Shown here: in pieces, positions 7,762 to 10,045 of the stretch
Numbering within the stretch: position 1 is the first letter of the stretch
Layout: every line of letters starts with the position of its first letter
Source: JANRIC01 sp033765345
GTDB taxonomy: Bacteria; Bacteroidota; Bacteroidia; Cytophagales; Microscillaceae
Assembly: GCA_033765345.1 (NCBI GenBank)
Contig: JANRIC010000215.1
Location: 1 to 10,045 of the forward strand
Reading direction: 5' to 3'
DNA: 10,045 nucleotides
The notes under the pieces: model-generated
The model's database searches: none
What the model was told of the DNA's origin: nothing
What the model saw: the letters and a program-made list of their open reading frames with translations, nothing else
Translations under genes and position numbers: made by a program

Positions 7762-9702
7762 ATGAATAAGATGAAAAATTATTATTTGTTATATTTTGCC
7801 TTGTTTTTTTCAATAGGGTTTATTCAGGCTCAAGAAAAAAAGAGAATCCTTGTAAGTAAGTTATCCAATGCAATTAATTCGGAATACGAAGAACTTGCTC
7901 CTGTAATTTCTGGTAACGGAAGGGTATTGTATTTTGTAAGATATGAAGATAAAGGCAAGGGGCGTCAAGATATATGGAGAAGTATACGCCAAGATGAACA
8001 AGCAGACTGGCAAAAGGCAGAAAGATTACCCGAACCGATCAATAACGAGCAACATAATGTCGTGTGCGGAACCAATGAAGACGGCTCGTTATTATTTCTG
8101 AGTAATGCGTATGATTCAACAAAACTGACAAATCGATACGATGGATGGAGTCCTGGAGTTTCTGTAAGTAAATTTGAAAATAACTCCTGGTCTCCACCCA
8201 AAGAAATAAAATTTGTTAAGCCTACCCTCAAAGAAAGAGGACTAGCCCAAAGTGGACATTTTTATTTTCACTATTACAAGGATTTGATCTCCAAACAGGC
8301 CTTTATCCTCGTCTCTTTGCACGATCTGAAAAAAACTCAACTTGAAAAGTACAGAGATGAAGAGGATATTTTTGTATTTAAATATGATTCTGTGCAAAGT
8401 AGCTGTGAGTTAATCTGCGAATTGGGTGAAAATATAAATACTGGTGTTTATGAAACAGCTCCATTTTTATCCAAAGATGGTAAAACACTTTATTTTACCC
8501 AACATTGTAATGATTGCCACAATGAACCTGAACTTTATTCTACAGATGCACACATTATGGTATCAAAGATGAAATCAAGATCTGCTGACATCAACACTCC
8601 TGCATACTGGCAAAATTGGGATAAACCAAAAGATATCAACTCGTATTTTGAAGCAACCAAAGAAAATGGAGAAAAAGGTGGAGAATCTTTAAATAGTGAG
8701 CATTTTGATGCTTATATGACCTTTCACGATTTGAAAAATGAAACTGATTTTGATTATGCCTTCTTTTCTTCTGCCAGAAAAACCTCCACTAGAGGTGAAA
8801 AAACCAAAGATGATGAAGTAAGAGCTGATATTTATCAAGTGAAAGTCCTACCCAATATCTATACCTTAATCATAAAGACTCTAGATTGTGAAACGAATAA
8901 ACCAATCGCTACTACTATCCGATTAATACCCCCTCAGACCGAAACGCTTGAAAAAAGTAATAATTCAAGTTATGAGTTCACTTTTGTAGGAGATGATAAG
9001 GTAAAAGGACAATTCAAAATAGCAGTAAGTGCTGACAAATATTTAACCACAGACAGTACTTTTACTATGAAAGTAGATAATCAAAACAGAAAATATGAAG
9101 TAACGATTTGTCTGAAAACTCCTCCTGTAATTTCTCCGGTTTCTGAATCTATCTTTCCTTACCTCGCTACTGTATATTTTGAATTTGCTAAGTTTGATAA
9201 ATTCTATACCTATCCCGCAGATACATCTTCTTTAACAAAATCTGAAAATCAAAATGACCGAACAAAAGTAGATCAATTGATTCAAACGGTTTTAGATTCA
9301 CTAAAAAAAGAAGAAAACGAAAATAAAACTTTGGTACTGATTGGTACGGCGGATTATATTGATATAGATAACCTTGAAACAACCAGAAACCTGGATTATT
9401 GGTCTAAAAAAAGGTCAGAAACAGTATACCATCATCTAAAAAAATACAAAATTACCAATCCCATCGAGATACGATTCTACGGAGATTATTTAAAAGATTA
9501 CAAAATACCTTCAGGGTTGTCGGATACCCTTCAAAGAGCTTATAACAGGAGGGTTGTCATTAGTTTACTTGATCAAGATGTTTTGGATTTGATTGATAAA
9601 CTTTCTAAAGAAGGTAAGTATAAAGAAATTGATGAAATACTTGCTAATATCCGAGAAGAAGTAGAAAGACTAAAAAAGTCCAAACAAATCAACAGACCAT
9701 AA
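7762..9702 (+). CDS. PD40 beta-propeller/OmpA-family protein, probable cell-envelope anchor of the T9SS module
   Basis: This 646-residue protein has a signal peptide ending FIQAQ (residues 1-24). Residues 40-345 hold degenerate PD40 (WD40-like) blades: ELAPVISGNGRVLYFVR, then NEDGSLLFLSN, then TAPFLSKDGKTLYFTQ. Residues 366-455 (YTLIIKTLDCETNKPIATT) look like a carboxypeptidase-regulatory-like beta sandwich. Residues 469-605 are an OmpA-like peptidoglycan-binding domain: VYFEFAKFD, IGTADYID with D531, KKRSETV with R551, and NRRVVISL at 595-602. The D and R match the positions that bind diaminopimelate in OmpA. A charged, probably coiled-coil tail ends the protein. Related PorE/SprE-region proteins often carry TPRs ahead of the propeller; none is seen here. 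A CxxCH motif lies at 249-253. The alternative start ATG at 7771 also gives a good signal peptide. By eye the gene is more A/T-rich than the large surface-protein gene. Confidence 0.9.
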   Translation: MNKMKNYYLLYFALFFSIGFIQAQEKKRILVSKLSNAINSEYEELAPVISGNGRVLYFVRYEDKGKGRQDIWRSIRQDEQADWQKAERLPEPINNEQHNVVCGTNEDGSLLFLSNAYDSTKLTNRYDGWSPGVSVSKFENNSWSPPKEIKFVKPTLKERGLAQSGHFYFHYYKDLISKQAFILVSLHDLKKTQLEKYRDEEDIFVFKYDSVQSSCELICELGENINTGVYETAPFLSKDGKTLYFTQHCNDCHNEPELYSTDAHIMVSKMKSRSADINTPAYWQNWDKPKDINSYFEATKENGEKGGESLNSEHFDAYMTFHDLKNETDFDYAFFSSARKTSTRGEKTKDDEVRADIYQVKVLPNIYTLIIKTLDCETNKPIATTIRLIPPQTETLEKSNNSSYEFTFVGDDKVKGQFKIAVSADKYLTTDSTFTMKVDNQNRKYEVTICLKTPPVISPVSESIFPYLATVYFEFAKFDKFYTYPADTSSLTKSENQNDRTKVDQLIQTVLDSLKKEENENKTLVLIGTADYIDIDNLETTRNLDYWSKKRSETVYHHLKKYKITNPIEIRFYGDYLKDYKIPSGLSDTLQRAYNRRVVISLLDQDVLDLIDKLSKEGKYKEIDEILANIREEVERLKKSKQINRP

Positions 9703-9728
9703 AGATATCTAAGTCCCTCCAAAAAATC

Positions 9729-9763
9729 AAAGTGCAGGTATTCCAACTACCTGCACTTTTTTT
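9729..9763 (+). terminator. Intrinsic terminator of the three-gene block
   Basis: A perfect 12 bp stem (9729-9740 with 9748-9759, core GTGCAGGTA/TACCTGCAC) surrounds a 7-nt loop (TTCCAAC). A run of seven T at 9757-9763 follows, its first three bases inside the stem. It begins 26 bases after the stop of the OmpA-like gene, where the end of the transcript is expected. The A-run on the left side means it could also work weakly on the minus strand. Confidence 0.9.
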
Positions 9764-9885
9764 GGTTCTTTATGATTTTACTTGAAGATAAATCTATTCA
9801 AACGACAAGGTCGCTCAAAGCGACCTTGTCGTTGCCCGTTTTCATGTGTAAATAAATAAGTTTCAAGTAATTTCATAAAGAATCC
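9764..9885. repeat. Nested palindromic element: outer imperfect inverted repeat around a strong inner hairpin
   Basis: The 21 bases at 9766-9786 match the reverse complement of 9862-9882 at 19 of 21 positions; only the central two bases (TT against AA) differ. GG at 9764-9765 and CC at 9884-9885 extend the match with one extra base on the right arm. Inside lies a perfect 15 bp stem (9801-9833). The element has no gene of its own and directly follows the terminator T-run. It could be a small mobile repeat of the MITE or REP type, a structured RNA, or a cruciform-forming site. No clear target duplication is visible. Confidence 0.7.
9801..9833. repeat. Perfect 15 bp hairpin with 3-nt loop
   Basis: AACGACAAGGTCGCT at 9801-9815 is the exact reverse complement of 9819-9833, around the loop CAA. 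The stem is GC-rich in an AT-rich intergenic region. No T-run follows on either strand (GCCCGTTTTC on the plus side), so it is not a standard intrinsic terminator. Confidence 0.9.
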
Positions 9886-9975
9886 TTTTTTTCTTATCAA
9901 AATCAGTTACTACTCAGGTTGTAAAAAAGAATAATATTTGCATATTTTTAAAAAAAGAAAATTTATTTTTAAAAT

Positions 9976-10004
9976 TTTGGGTTTAACAAAATATAATATG
10001 TTTG
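9976..10004 (+). promoter_or_regulatory. Bacteroidota-type promoter reading out of the right edge
   Basis: TTTG at 9976-9979 is followed after 17 bases by TATGTTTG at 9997-10004, an exact match to the known -7 box TAnnTTTG. The A- and T-tracts at about 9945-9978 just upstream could act as an UP-like element. Transcription would start near 10011 and read right, toward a gene not included here. The bases between 9886 and 9945 show no gene or other clear signal. Confidence 0.6.
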
Positions 10005-10029
10005 TGTAATAAGTAAGTTTACACAAACA
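9999..10029. promoter_or_regulatory. Operator-like 11 bp inverted repeat overlapping the -7 box
   Basis: TGTTTGTGTAA at 9999-10009 is the exact reverse complement of TTACACAAACA at 10019-10029, with a 9-base spacer (TAAGTAAGT). The left arm covers most of the predicted -7 box and the right arm lies just past the predicted transcription start. That is where a dimeric repressor would block RNA polymerase. The regulator is not encoded in the window. Confidence 0.55.
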
Positions 10030-10045
10030 AAATTATCCAGAAATT

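Noticed and set aside
7762..9702. Recent horizontal transfer of the OmpA-like gene because it looks more A/T-rich than the surface-protein gene
   Set aside because: The product is rich in Lys, Glu, Asn and Tyr while the large protein is rich in Gly, Pro and Thr, so amino-acid composition alone could explain the difference. The tight spacing with the PorP gene argues for a long-standing unit.
9801..9833. Second intrinsic terminator
   Set aside because: The stem is strong, but no T-run follows on either strand, and the operon already has a complete terminator at 9729-9763.
9772..9855. 27-codon open frame across the nested palindrome
   Set aside because: It spans the perfect 15 bp stem, begins inside the outer inverted-repeat arm, has no promoter or ribosome-binding signal and sits just behind a strong terminator.

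Overview
The window looks like a chromosomal segment of a Bacteroidota bacterium, probably a Saprospiria- or Cytophagia-like lineage, although the lineage below phylum is a guess. The evidence is a type IX secretion (T9SS) type B sorting domain, a PorP/SprF protein, Bacteroidota-style signal peptides ending in AQ, few Shine-Dalgarno sites, and promoter-like sequences of the TTTG-N17-23-TAnnTTTG kind.

Layout, left to right. Positions 1-266 are non-coding, with two copies of a 24-25 bp A-rich/GC-rich repeat, small hairpins and a plausible promoter. Positions 267-767 (+) encode a small basic membrane protein of unknown function. Twelve bases beyond its stop, and convergent with it, 780-2312 (-) encodes an FAD-dependent amine-oxidase-like protein with a twin-arginine lipoprotein signal. 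A 176 bp divergent intergenic region follows. Then comes a tight three-gene plus-strand block: a 1376-residue secreted repeat protein with a lamin-tail-like N-terminus, ten cysteine-bearing repeats and a T9SS type B C-terminal domain (2489-6619); a PorP/SprF outer-membrane protein (6654-7757); and a PD40/OmpA-family protein (7762-9702). A strong intrinsic terminator (9729-9763) closes the block.

The last 340 bases have no gene but are structured. An imperfect 21 bp inverted repeat encloses a perfect 15 bp stem with a 3-nt loop (9764-9885). An A/T-rich stretch, a good Bacteroidota-type promoter and an overlapping 11 bp inverted repeat follow, and probably drive a gene beyond the right edge.

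The three-gene block follows a known Bacteroidota pattern. The large protein is exported by the T9SS and displayed on the cell surface as an adhesin or filament-like protein. The PorP/SprF partner helps its secretion or anchoring in the outer membrane. The OmpA-like protein probably ties the assembly to peptidoglycan. I see no clear sign of a wholly new system. The least explained items are the nested palindrome, the operator-like repeat at the right edge, and the Tat-lipoprotein oxidoreductase with its unknown substrate.
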